Shown piece after piece: positions 9,693-18,921 of a stretch of 21,190 nucleotides of DNA. Position 1 is the stretch's first letter. The number at the start of each line of letters is the position of its first letter. The notes under the pieces were generated by a model. That model saw only the letters and a program-made list of their open reading frames with translations. It did not search any database and was not told the DNA's origin. The position numbers and the translations under genes are program-made. Source of the DNA: Reclinomonas americana ATCC 50394 (taxonomy: Eukaryota > Jakobida > Jakobea > Jakobida); the NCBI GenBank assembly GCA_048213135.1, contig PS015023.1, forward strand, positions 89,402 to 110,591. The letters are read 5' to 3'.

Positions 9693-10758
9693 TCAATCGT
9701 CCTTCAGCGATGATCCGGAAGCCGGTGATTCGGGGAAGTGCAGGTCGTCCTGGATCAGCACGTTACCATAGTGGTCGATGCAGAACCTTGTTCGTACGGT
9801 CTTTCTGGTGGGGCTCACGGAGCGGAGAGCTGCCAAAAAAGCGTGAGTGCATGGAAGGGATTGTGCGCGGGGCTTCCTGACGCAACTCTCGTGCAGCGAC
9901 GGTCCTGCAGGCATGGTGGAGGCCAGCGGTGTGGAGTGTACGAGGTTGCGTTTCATGGAGGCGGCCAGGGTGGCCAGCGACGGCCCGATGGGAGCTCCGT
10001 TGCGACCATTGACACGAGGATGAGTCAGCGACTCGAACGTGTCGAGCATGCTCATCAAGCGTTTCTCCTGCGCCGTCTTGTCTTGCAGTTGCCGCTCAAT
10101 CTCTAGCCGTGCACGCCTCTCCGCCGACAGCTCTTGTTCCAGTTGCGTGAGCCTCTGCGCATTGCGGGGTGGTGAGCATGCATGCGCCGGGAGGCAGATT
10201 CCAAACACCCCCTTTAGTGGCACGACACGCACCGCCGAGATGTCCTCGGAGTGATGCGAGCCCTTGGAGTACGCTGACTGCATTGTCGACGGGCGTGACT
10301 GCTGACGCGACGAGCTCGAGGCCACCGTGCTCACCGACACTGACGACGAGGCGTGTGAGAGGGCCGACGGAGGTCGACTGTTGTGCGGCGTCGCCAGCGG
10401 CGAAGTCAATTGCATCATCTGTGACTGCGAGTGCGAGTGTGCTGGACCGCGAGGCCTCTACGCACAGAAGAAAAGCAAGACACAAAGGGGTTGCGTCAGC
10501 AAGAGATATCGATGACCAAAACAGCACAAACAAACACAAAGTCATGCACCGTCTTTGTTGGACTCGATCTGTATATATGCCATTCACGCAACAAGAGAAA
10601 GATCAGCAATCACATCCGCGACTGTTGTGTACACAACAAGCACGGTGACTTGATCTCTTCTGCTCTTACCGTTCTGGGGACGGGGGTCTTCCCGATCCAT
10701 TTCTGCGCCCTTCAGCCTCCGCTCGATGTCGCTTCGTCAGTTGCGTGTGGTAATACAT
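9693..10758 (-). CDS. small Ser-rich coiled-coil protein of unknown function, about 238 aa
   Basis: Exons on the minus strand: 10670-10758, 10233-10455, 9887-10154 and 9693-9829 (stop TGA). Phases agree; introns are 214, 78 and 57 nt. The predicted start ATG at 10758 lies two bases after a pyrimidine tract ending CTCAG, so a non-coding exon may precede it. The protein has a basic N terminus, a Ser/Pro-rich segment (residues about 25-95), a coiled coil (about 105-147, RLTQLEQELSAERRARLEIE) and a conserved-looking C-terminal segment with TRFCIDHYGNVLIQDDLHF. I do not recognise the family. The acceptor of the second exon is an AG two bases beyond a nearby TAG, chosen because only it keeps the frame. 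It is divergent from the caspase-like gene. Confidence 0.7.
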
Positions 10759-11255
10759 GGCTGAGATGCGAGGTTGGGAGAGAGAGAGAAAAAGCTAACC
10801 TAGAGGCGAGGAAAGAGTGGGCACGAGGAGAGGTGCGAGATGTCGATCTACACCAACAGCACACGCACCACGCACACGCGTTCTTCAGCTCCTCACTTCA
10901 GAGTATTGCGTATGGCGAGATGGCACTTGTGCGCGTGAGAGAGAGAGAGAGAGTCGCACAAAATAGACGAGCTCGCTCTCGATCAGACAAACGCAAAGAA
11001 ACGGAGAAAACGCACTGCTGACTCATCCCTTTACAGTCAAGGGGGACACCCCTTTTTTGCGAGAGAGATTTTTTTGGGGGATGGGACTTTTTAACGGTGG
11101 GCGCCTGTGCAAGTCGGACGTGCACAGCTTGCGAGACCTGGTGAGGGTTGGGGGACACCTCCGNNNNNNNNNNNNNNNNNNNNAACGAGGTGAAAAAATG
11201 GTGGACAATGACAATCCTGGCGAGCCAACCCTTTTGCCCCCTCACACCAAACACA
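10759..11255. promoter_or_regulatory. divergent intergenic region with a small gap
   Basis: About 500 bp between two divergent start codons. The part next to 10758 includes a CT tract and acceptor-like CTCAG, suggesting a 5'UTR intron of the minus-strand gene. GGGGGACACC occurs twice (11041-11050 and 11150-11159) around a hairpin with 7-bp arms (11105-11127). A 20-N gap lies at 11164-11183. Frames crossing the gap are artefacts. Confidence 0.4.
11105..11127. repeat. short perfect inverted repeat
   Basis: Arms CTGTGCA and TGCACAG with a 9-base loop, lying between two copies of GGGGGACACC about 130 bp upstream of the caspase-like start codon. No RNA family is recognised. Confidence 0.5.
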
Positions 11256-13133
11256 ATGTCAAAGAAGTCGCCTTCCACAGTCACTCCCATGCTTCTCCCA
11301 CTTCCCGGGTTCGCCAAGGTCGCCGTGCAAGAAGTCGGCGAGGGCGTCTTCCGCTACTTTCGTTACTGTGACTTGTCTTTTCTATGTGCATGTTTTCCCG
11401 CGCGCACTCACGATGCATATTATGCGCTGCTTTGTTGTTGTTGTTGCAGCAATGGTGGCGTCGTTTGTGGGCTTTGATGAGCACGCGGACGAGCATTTGA
11501 CGCAGTTTGTCGCGGAGGAAGCCGCGTCTCTTACACAGTGGGCGCAAAAGGTTTACACACGCACGCTGTTCTCCCTCGCGCTCTCTCTTGTCTCTCTGTT
11601 CTCCTTCGATCGCTTGCTCTGTGCTGCATCAGTCATACACACGTGCATTGCATCAGCGACAGCGCTTGTCACACTCATTTTCTGTTGTGGTTTGTGGTGA
11701 CAGAATCACTTCCGTGTGCTGGCCACTGGCGAGAGTGAGCACGACGACAGTGACGAAATTGGTCGTGTGTTTGCGCGTGCGCAGTTGGAGAACGAGGCAC
11801 CATTCATCTTCCGCTCTCTGGCCGCCTTCTCTGCCTCCGCCATCAATCTCCTCCCGTCATTCTCTGTTGTCACACCGCTCTCATGTTGCGCACTCTCAAA
11901 CACAATGGCTGCTCTTTGCATTGCTCATTTCGATGGTCGATGTTGCGCAGCGAGTGAAGCTGCAGCGGTGATTGACGACGCAGATTCGCAAAAGGCGATT
12001 GGTGCATCTGCATCGTCGGCATCTACGTCTGTGGTGCAGGTGCAGCCGCCTGCAGAGTTGATTCTGGCGTACACGGGGCACGGTGCACCGGGATCCTCGT
12101 CGTGGAGCTTGCGAGGCGGGGATGGGCGACCGCAGCGTCTGTGTTGCGATCGTGTGTTGGGCGAGATGCAGCACTTTGTCGGCAAGGTTCTCTCACTCTC
12201 TCTCGCGTGCGCGATATCGCTTGTCTGGTGCGTGCTGAATGGGAGTGGCAGTGCTTGATGCGGCGGCGATGCCCCGTCAAGCGTTTCTTTATCATTGCGA
12301 ATTGTGCGGATTCGGGCTCGTGGGTGCAGCGGTTAGAGCAAGTCAGTCGTGGCGTAGAAGGTGCGAGTTTTTTCCACTCGCCGTTGTCGTGTGGTCGGTC
12401 GCTCATCACACTCGTGGGGGGTGGGAGGTAGTGTGTGTGACCATCCAGTCGTCGGGTCCTGCACTGGCCGAGGGCTCTGCCGAGTCGCGACGGTCTTCGC
12501 GTCCCAATGTGTTCATGCCGGCCTTCCTGCGCTACCAGGACTACCGGCGGCGACTGCGAGCACGGTCACCTATTCCGTATCCGCAGGCGTTCCAGCTGCG
12601 GCAGTGCCTGCTGACGCTGCTGCAGGTCAACGGCGGTGCCTACCCGCAGTACTATTGTTGCGTTGGCGTCTTCATCCAGATCTCTGTCGTCGAATGCACT
12701 ATCTCACTCGCCGTGGATGACAGGTCTCGGCACACCGTCTGAATTCGTGCACCCTCTCGGTACGTGGTTTGTTGCCGACAACATGATGTGTTGCACCGCT
12801 ACTCACCGACGCGCCCGCGTACACAGGTCAAGTCGAGTTTGAGGCCACGATGCACGACCTCAACGCCAGGTGCGAAAGCTCGCACACACACACACACACA
12901 CCAAGACACCAACATGCACCCCTGCTGCGACTGATCGATTCCTCACAGACTCAAGCCGTCGCTGTTCACACCGCGCTCCATCGTCAAGGAGATCATGGGT
13001 GAGACCAGCCGCCCCACCAACACACGGACAGGCGACTCATCCACAGCCAAAGAAGAGGAGGAGGGCGGCATACCATTGGCCGCCATTGTCGGCGTCGTCG
13101 GCGTTATGGCAGGCACGTGCACTCATCCATCGC

Positions 13134-13170
<37 letters not shown>

Positions 13171-13313
13171 NNNNNNNNNNNNNNNNNNNNNNNNNNNNAA
13201 CGAAAGGAAGGAAGGGGACGGGGCGGACGTACCTACTTACGGTCCGGCCGACTTCGTTCGGTCGGTCGGTCGGTCGGTTCGTTCGGTTGCGACGGCGACG
13301 TCGCACTCACTCA

Positions 13314-13369
<56 letters not shown>

Positions 13370-13515
13370 CTGTGTATGTGTGTCGGTCTCTGCATTCCTT
13401 CCCTGGCCGACAGTCATTCTCTCTCTGCATCCCTTTCTCTGTGCTCCCTCTCTCTTTCTCACATCGCATCCTCACAGGCGCGGTCCTCTGCGGCTTCATG
13501 CTCGACAAGGCCTGA
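11256..13515 (+). CDS. predicted tail-anchored caspase/legumain-like (clan CD) protein, about 414 aa
   Basis: Exons: 11256-11367, 11450-11550, 11704-11884, 11951-12186, 12252-12360, 12432-12656, 12724-12759, 12827-12869, 12949-13112 and 13478-13515 (stop TGA). All phases agree. The middle reads like a clan CD peptidase core: a strand ending in His (LILAYTGHG, His about 175), then FFIIANCADSGSW, then VCVTIQSSG, then VFMPAFLRYQ. In legumain the second block is ACESGS and in caspase-like proteins DxCxSG; here Cys and the next small residue appear swapped (CADSGS, Cys about 228). It may be a variant or inactive enzyme. The C terminus has an acidic stretch (KEEEE), one Gly-rich membrane helix (residues about 389-410, IPLAAIVGVVGVMAG onward) and a tail of about four residues, so it should be tail-anchored. 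There is no N-terminal signal peptide. The last intron appears to be GC-AG and contains a 28-N gap. The intron at 11885-11950 is inferred; reading through adds 22 residues. Confidence 0.68.
13113..13477 (+). other. apparent GC-AG intron with microsatellites and a 28-N gap
   Basis: The exon ends GCA G and the intron begins GCACGT, matching the GC-donor pattern after AG. It ends CTCACAG. This junction gives an uninterrupted hydrophobic helix in frame. Inside are CT tracts (13136-13167 and 13317-13363), a CGGT repeat (about 13257-13280) and the gap at 13171-13198. Confidence 0.6.
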
Positions 13516-13604
13516 CACACGACAACTGAAATCCTCCACCTTACACAAGTCATTGAATTCGCTCGTCCTTTCTTTCTCTCCCTGCACCCTCCGCCCTCCT
13601 TCCA

Positions 13605-14159
13605 CTACACATGCTCGACATTGGCCGGCAACACCCACTGCCCATCCGCACCCTCCCGACGCAGCGGGAACACACGATCCACCAGCGCCTCCACATCAAT
13701 GCCCACCACAGCCTCGCCCGTGCTCTTTCGCGTCGTGTACACATGCGGGAAGGTGGCACTATGCCGCCCCGGCACCGCCTCCCACCGCAACTCATACACC
13801 CACTCATGCGCATGCTCGCTCGCACTCTGCTCTCGCAGACGCTCCACAGGCACTCGCAGCAACACCAGTGAGTCGCTCGGTGAGGCGCCAAAGTACCGCT
13901 TCAGAGTCTCCACAACCTGCACACACAGCACATCAGTGAGTCGAGTAGCAAGGCACACGTGCGCAAAGAAAGAGAGAGAGACCTCGTCTAGTGCCGAAAA
14001 GTGCATGTATCCATCAGTGGCGTCCAGCTGAGCACCGGCATACCATGACGATGACGAGTGCGCAGAGGGAGAGGACGGGGACACAGGCGAGCTGGCGGTG
14101 TCGGTCAGCGGAACGTCTTCGCGAACGGCGATGCGGAAGATGAACGCGACGTCGCTCAT
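13605..14159 (-). CDS. DUF952 family protein, 162 aa
   Basis: Two exons on the minus strand, 13983-14159 and 13605-13916 (stop TAG), joined in phase 0 by a 66-nt intron (13917-13982). It carries the marks of DUF952: an N-terminal strand (VAFIFRIAV), DGYMHFSA (His 53; family DGFIHLS), ETLKRYFG, SLVLLRVPVERL, ELRWE and FPHVYT (115-120). Bacterial members are about 110 aa. This one is longer because of a Ser/Pro insert (residues about 20-38) and an extension near SASEHAHEW. The biochemical role of the family is unknown to me. I chose the ATG at 14159 over an in-frame one at 14213 because the domain starts right after it and the extra residues add nothing conserved. The stop codon lies 89 bp from that of the convergent caspase-like gene. 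Confidence 0.82.
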   Translation of the reverse strand: MSDVAFIFRIAVREDVPLTDTASSPVSPSSPSAHSSSSWYAGAQLDATDGYMHFSALDEVSLSFFAHVCLATRLTDVLCVQVVETLKRYFGASPSDSLVLLRVPVERLREQSASEHAHEWVYELRWEAVPGRHSATFPHVYTTRKSTGEAVVGIDVEALVDRVFPLRREGADGQWVLPANVEHV

Positions 14160-14257
14160 GAACGAAAGAAGAGTGCGAAGGAGACAATTCGCGCTCGCCC
14201 TTTGTGTTGTCACGCACGCACGCGCGTTCTCTCGTCACTCTCCGCCTGTGAGCGATC
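14160..14257. promoter_or_regulatory. 98-bp bidirectional promoter region
   Basis: The start codons of the DUF952 gene (minus) and the kinase gene (plus) are 98 bp apart if the kinase starts at 14258, or 149 bp if it starts at 14309. No TATA box is seen. The sequence is rich in CGCACG/CGTGCG, and pyrimidine tracts precede both start codons. Confidence 0.45.
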
Positions 14258-17200
14258 ATGGCCAGACGTTGCGTCGCCTTACACGCACACACACACACTG
14301 ACACGCGCATGAGTGAGCGACAAGAGTGGCAGTTGGAGCAATGCTCTGTCTGTGTCTCACATGTGCGTCTGCAGGGTATGAGCGACCGGAGAGTGCGTCG
14401 GCTGTGTCGGCGCCCAACACTGGTCGCGAGTTTGTGCTGCCTCCTGTGCACAACATTCGCTTTCCCGATCTTGAAGAGGCGCCTCCTCCACCAACACGAA
14501 GCAGTTCTGCGTCACTCTCTCTCTGTCTCTGTGTGTGTACTCGCTCCTCATGTGCGTGAGTGACAGCATCAACGCGATCCTCTGTCGAGCGATCTGTGCG
14601 AAGAACAGGCGGCAGCAAGGTCGGTGTTCCATTGTTGATCGCGATCTATTCCCGTCTCTCTCTCTGATCCATCAGTGCGCAGCAAACGGTGGAGCGACTG
14701 CGCACGAGTCCGACATCGCTCAAGACGCTGAAGGAGCGCATGGAGAGCGGTGAGCTGACGACGCTGCGTGAGATGTATCCGAATCGAGTGGACTTTGAAG
14801 AGCGGCCCATTGAGTTGCCGGAACGCATGTGGGATCTCAATCTGGAGAAGGCGCAGGCGCGATCTGCTGATAGTGCGTCTGGACTACCATGAAGTCGAAT
14901 CGGCGATTGCTTTTCTCACGCGTGGCTGCAGTCGACGCGCAGGTGACAGACATGCGCGAGGGATTGGAGATCTTCTCTCGTGGCACCGCCACGTCGGTGG
15001 TGATGGATGTATCGCGAGTGATGGCGGAGCGTGAGCAGAAGACGCGTTTGTTGGATGCGTTGCGCGAGGAGAGTGTGCAGTTGCAGACGGCCATCACGTT
15101 GCTGGAGCAGGGGTGAGCGTCGGTTTTCCCGTCACCATTGCCGCGTGCGTGCAGGCTCTCACACCCCTCCCAGTTTGTCTCACTGGCGTGAGTACTCGGC
15201 CGCCCGTGAGGCGTTCCTGGCGGACAGCGAGCGCGATCCGACAGAGGAACTCGAGCGGCTGCGATTTGACGACGAGTTCCGTCGATATCTCAAGCGCAAG
15301 GAGCGCATGCAGACGTGGGCAGCACAGGCAGCGCCGGCTGCCATCGATCCTCAGGAGCTGGCACTGGAGTATCTGCGGAGTGAGACGGGCGATGTGCACT
15401 ATCATCATCCACGACCACAGCGGCAGCAGGTGCGTTGCATTACTCTGTGGACACGTGATGGTCTCCACTCGATTGACCTTCTTCCTCTCCCGACGCAGGC
15501 GCCGCTCTCCAGCGCCTCTGCATCCACCGTGTCGTCGTCGTTTGCAGACGACACGTACTCGCTGGCCAGTGATAGGGTGTTCTTCAGTGTGCTGGAGAAC
15601 GAAGGTGGTGTGCAGTGTTCGTAGTTTCCCGTTCCGTCCTCTTTTGTTCACTTGCGGTCTTGCAGACGGTGCCGCGTCGCCAACGCGATTCGGCCAGGTG
15701 CTGGAGGAGGTGCGAAGATGGAAGCAGCGAGTGTTTGGCGATGCGGTGGCCGAAGTGCAGCACAATGTGAGTCGCACGTTTCGTCATTTGGCGCCGTGCA
15801 CTCGTTGACAAACGGAGGTTGTGTGCAGACTCGCTTTCGACCGTCGCCGGCTGACATGCGTGGCATACCCGCGCAGCATCAGCGTGCGCAGAGTGCCAGT
15901 GTCACCGTGCACCGCGTGGCAAGTCACCCGGAGGCCTTGGCTGGTGGGGACATTGCTTGTATACGTGTTGCCTTCTTTTCTCTTAGACTCACTCACTCGC
16001 CCCTGCAGATGACACAGTGGGCGAGGTTGTTGAAGACGACGACGATGACGATGTGGTGCGGCTGGCTTCGAGCATCGACTACGGGAGCCTCGAGTCGACC
16101 TCCAATCCCAACTCTCGGAGACCATCGGTTGATCAGGCGGCCTTGATTGCCGTTCCGTGCATCCGTCGTTCTTTGTGGGTATGATCGCACCCACTGCTGG
16201 CTGACACGCATCGCGCAGACATTTCTCACGGCATCGCCACCCCGCCGACCTTCTCCAAAGCCACGTTGCGTTGCTCATCTCCCCCCTGCTGTTGGTTGGC
16301 GTCCACTAAATCGCTGTTCCGCGTGCACAGGCCGTGGACTGTCACCACAGCCACCACCACCTGCTGCAGTGCCGCTCATGAGTGACGGACTGCGCATGGC
16401 CGCCGCACTGGCCGAGGACGAAGACGATGTGTTGCTCTTTGAGGGTTCCAGGTGAGTGCATAGTCGCGAAACGAAAGTGCCACTGTATGCTGACGTACGG
16501 GGCCACGCAGTGCTCTACCCAGCGCTCAGCCAAGTGCACAGCCAAGTGCTCGCCAGGTATCTTCGCATCGCCTGTCAACCTCTCTGCAGATGATGATGGT
16601 ATTCACGCGTCTCCCTACAGCCGTACGAGTCAGCACAGCCAGCATCCAGTCGGCAGCGCTACTCTTCTGTTGTTGGTGAGTGCTTCCCCCATTCAAGTCT
16701 GTGTGCCTCGGTTGCTGATTCTGGCGCCTGGCAACAGACGAAGACGATTCGTTCGACCGCGGTTCAGATGGACCGCCGTCATTCATCACTGGTCTCGAGC
16801 ACTTTGCCAGCATGCGCAAGAGTCGTGACGATGTGTTGGACACGTGGTGCGTCTCGCACCGCTATCCGCCACAACGTCCCTCAGCTGCGCTTCGTGTCTC
16901 AACAAGCGCACACACAGGGCGCAACATCAATCCATGTCGTCGGGCGATGCTGCCAGCGGCGACGATGCATCGGGCGGTGATGACTTTAGTCCAAAGCCGG
17001 TCGCCGACGACGACGAGGAGAATGGTGCAATGGCCGATGTGTCTGGCGGCCTCTCCTTCACGGCCACCAGCCCCGGCGTGCCACCACCACTGCCAAATCG
17101 CGGGTACGTACGGACTGATTGCCTGTTGCGTCTCGTGCTCGTCTCACCTCTACCGCAGTGCACGCAAGAGCTCGGTCCCCAACTTGCTGCACACGGGCAG

Positions 17201-18780
17201 CATTGACCGCAGTGAACTCATCTCGGGTGCTTCTGTGTTTGCGGTGGGTGCTGTCGTGCGCTGCGTCGCGTGAGATGATCCCGCTTGACCGACCTCCGCC
17301 ACGCAGTGCGAGTATGTTCCTGGCTCGCTCGCCGTTGCTGGAGGAGAAATGCACCCACCTACAGTGGAGGTGACGGAGCCGTCGGACGCCACCCAGACAC
17401 TGCACGTGGAGATTGGCGATCCATTAGGCGAAGGCGCCTTCTCCAAGGTGTACTTGGCGCGAGTGGTCGAAACGGGCGAGTTTGTGGCCATCAAGAGATT
17501 TCCGATGAAGGTGTGTTTTTGGCAGCAGGGGGATAAAGGGGGAAAGGGGGGAAACGGGGAGAAACGAGGTGCGAAGGGTGTGAGAACGCAAGAATTATAC
17601 ACATCGAGAGACAGGGAAGTGCATGTGCGACATCTGAGTGCTAGAGAAAGAAAGACTGGGAGATCCTGTGTCACGGTCGTGTGACTCTAACGTTGGTGGG
17701 CAGCACATGGACAAGACGGCCAAGACCCTCCTGCAAGTCGAGGCCGATCTGTGGAGAAGATTGGTGCATCGCAATGTTGTGAGGTGAGTGTGCGCGCCGT
17801 CAAACTGCAAGTTGGAGTGCATGCCGACGCAAGCGAACTCGACAGATATCTCGGCTTCAAGTATTCGTTCCGACAACGCGAGTGCAGCATCATTCTGGAG
17901 TTTGTCGACGGCTGCTCACTGGCCGAGCTCATTGCCAATCGCGGAGCCATGGAGGAGCGCGCCGTGGCACAGGTCGCGCGACAAGTGCTGGATGGCTTGC
18001 AGTATTTGCACTCGATGCGTGTCATCCACCGAGATATGTCGTCACGTCACCTCCCCTTGCCTCTGCCTGGTGACAACTCGCTGACTTGCATGTGTGTGCT
18101 TTGTCTCTGTGCACATTTGAAGCCAGCCAACATTCTGATTTCGTCGAGTGGAGTTGGTGAGTCCATCTATTTTGTTAGGATATCTTGCCATTCTCGTTGC
18201 CAACGCTGTGGTGCTCTGTGGTGCAGTGAAAATCTGCGACTTTGGCGTCAGCACTCAAGTGTCGGACGTGGACGCGCAGCGGCGCTCGTGTGTCGGCACG
18301 CCAAGTTACAGTGCGCCAGAGGTGATTCGTGGCGAGGCGTACTCGTTCGACTGCGACATTTGGAGTCTCGGATGCTGTGTGCTGGCCATGCTCACCGGCC
18401 ACGAGCCATACGCCGAGTCCAAAGGTGTCGGGAAGCCAAATGTCCCTTGCTGTCTCTCTCCCCCTCTCTCACTTCGTGGATGTCGCAGGCGTAGCATTTG
18501 TGCTGATTGCCCAAGGACGGCCACCACCGATTCCGAGCACGCTGAGTCTAAGCGATCCGTGCCGGCGATTCCTGGATGCCTGCTGGGCATCGGATCCAGC
18601 CCTGGTACGTTCGACACACACAATGCACAAGTGTGCGAGGTGTTGATTGCTCACAAAGGGGGCGGTGTGTGTGCGCAGAGACCATCGGCAACCGCGCTGC
18701 TGACGTCAGACTATCTTATCCGGCACGGTGTTGGTGGAGCTGTGGAGGAGCCGACGCTCACCTTTCTCGACAGGAGCTGA
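14258..18780 (+). CDS. Ser/Thr protein kinase (STE/MAP3K-like) with a long low-complexity N terminus, 24 exons, about 968 aa
   Basis: Exons: 14258-14312, 14375-14503, 14567-14619, 14683-14872, 14932-15112, 15174-15429, 15499-15604, 15666-15766, 15829-15943, 16009-16151, 16219-16264, 16331-16451, 16511-16556, 16621-16675, 16738-16846, 16918-17103, 17159-17243, 17307-17510, 17704-17783, 17846-18033, 18115-18156, 18227-18424, 18489-18604 and 18679-18780. Phases agree throughout. The start may instead be the in-frame ATG at 14309. The N-terminal 650 residues are Ser/Pro/acidic with a coiled coil (about 171-203). The kinase domain has Gly loop GEGAFSKV (about 700), VAIK (Lys 722), alpha-C Glu 740, HRDLKPANIL (Asp 817), DFG (Asp 835), SAPEV and RPSATALL. 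YLGF and LEFVDGCSLAELI resemble MAP3K, though KPAN differs from the usual KGAN. All catalytic residues are present, so it should be active. HRDLKPAN is restored only if 18034-18114 is removed as an AT-AC intron. A 193-nt G-rich intron follows the VAIK exon. Confidence 0.92.
17511..17703 (+). other. G-rich 193-nt kinase intron with a quadruplex motif
   Basis: The longest intron of the kinase gene; the others are mostly 59-85 nt. G runs at 17528-17532, 17538-17542, 17546-17551 and 17556-17559, with loops of 3-5 bases, fit an intramolecular G-quadruplex on the transcribed RNA. The frame of the preceding exon stays open to about 17684. Confidence 0.7.
18034..18114 (+). other. apparent AT-AC intron in the kinase catalytic loop
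   Basis: Upstream exon ends CGAG and downstream exon begins ATTTGAAG. The 81-nt piece begins ATATGTC and ends GTGCAC. Removing it gives HRDLKPANIL exactly. No GT-AG pair in this stretch preserves the motif. A branch-like CTGAC lies about 33 nt before the end. A shared AT makes AT-AT and TA-CA equally possible cuts from sequence alone; AT-AC is the known class. Confidence 0.65.
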
Positions 18781-18921
18781 GGCGCCGCAATATGTAGTAA
18801 CTGCTGTTAATGTACACAACAACATATAGTCAGGAAAAGAAGTCCATTTTCATTCTCCTCCCATTACGAATTACAAGGCATCAAAACAAAGACAACCAAA
18901 CAAGTGCGCATTGACCGAGTG
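18781..18921. other. 141-bp intergenic region between convergent genes
   Basis: It holds the 3' ends of the kinase and Ser-rich genes. It is AT-richer than its surroundings. No AATAAA was seen on either strand, and no other feature. Confidence 0.5.

Noticed and set aside
8546-9713. Large open frames across the 739-N gap
   Set aside because: They exist only because N codons are not stops.
10898-11317. Minus-strand frame of 139 codons opposite the caspase-like first exon
   Set aside because: It runs through an N gap and is antisense to a phased exon; no family resemblance.
12998-13030. 33-nt GT-AG intron in the caspase-like gene (GTGAGACC to GGACAG)
   Set aside because: Far shorter than any other intron here (at least 57 nt); the frame reads through without a stop.
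14160-14213. Longer DUF952 start at 14213
   Set aside because: The 18 extra residues are not domain-like, and the start at 14159 sits directly before the first DUF952 strand.
16179-16218. Kinase intron starting GTATGA at 16179
   Set aside because: It would be only 40 nt. The in-phase donor at 16152 gives a normal 67-nt intron. Not fully excluded.
18038-18119. 27-residue insertion in the kinase catalytic loop
   Set aside because: It would separate the catalytic Asp from the invariant Lys and Asn. Removal at AT-AC restores a perfect motif, so intron is the better reading.
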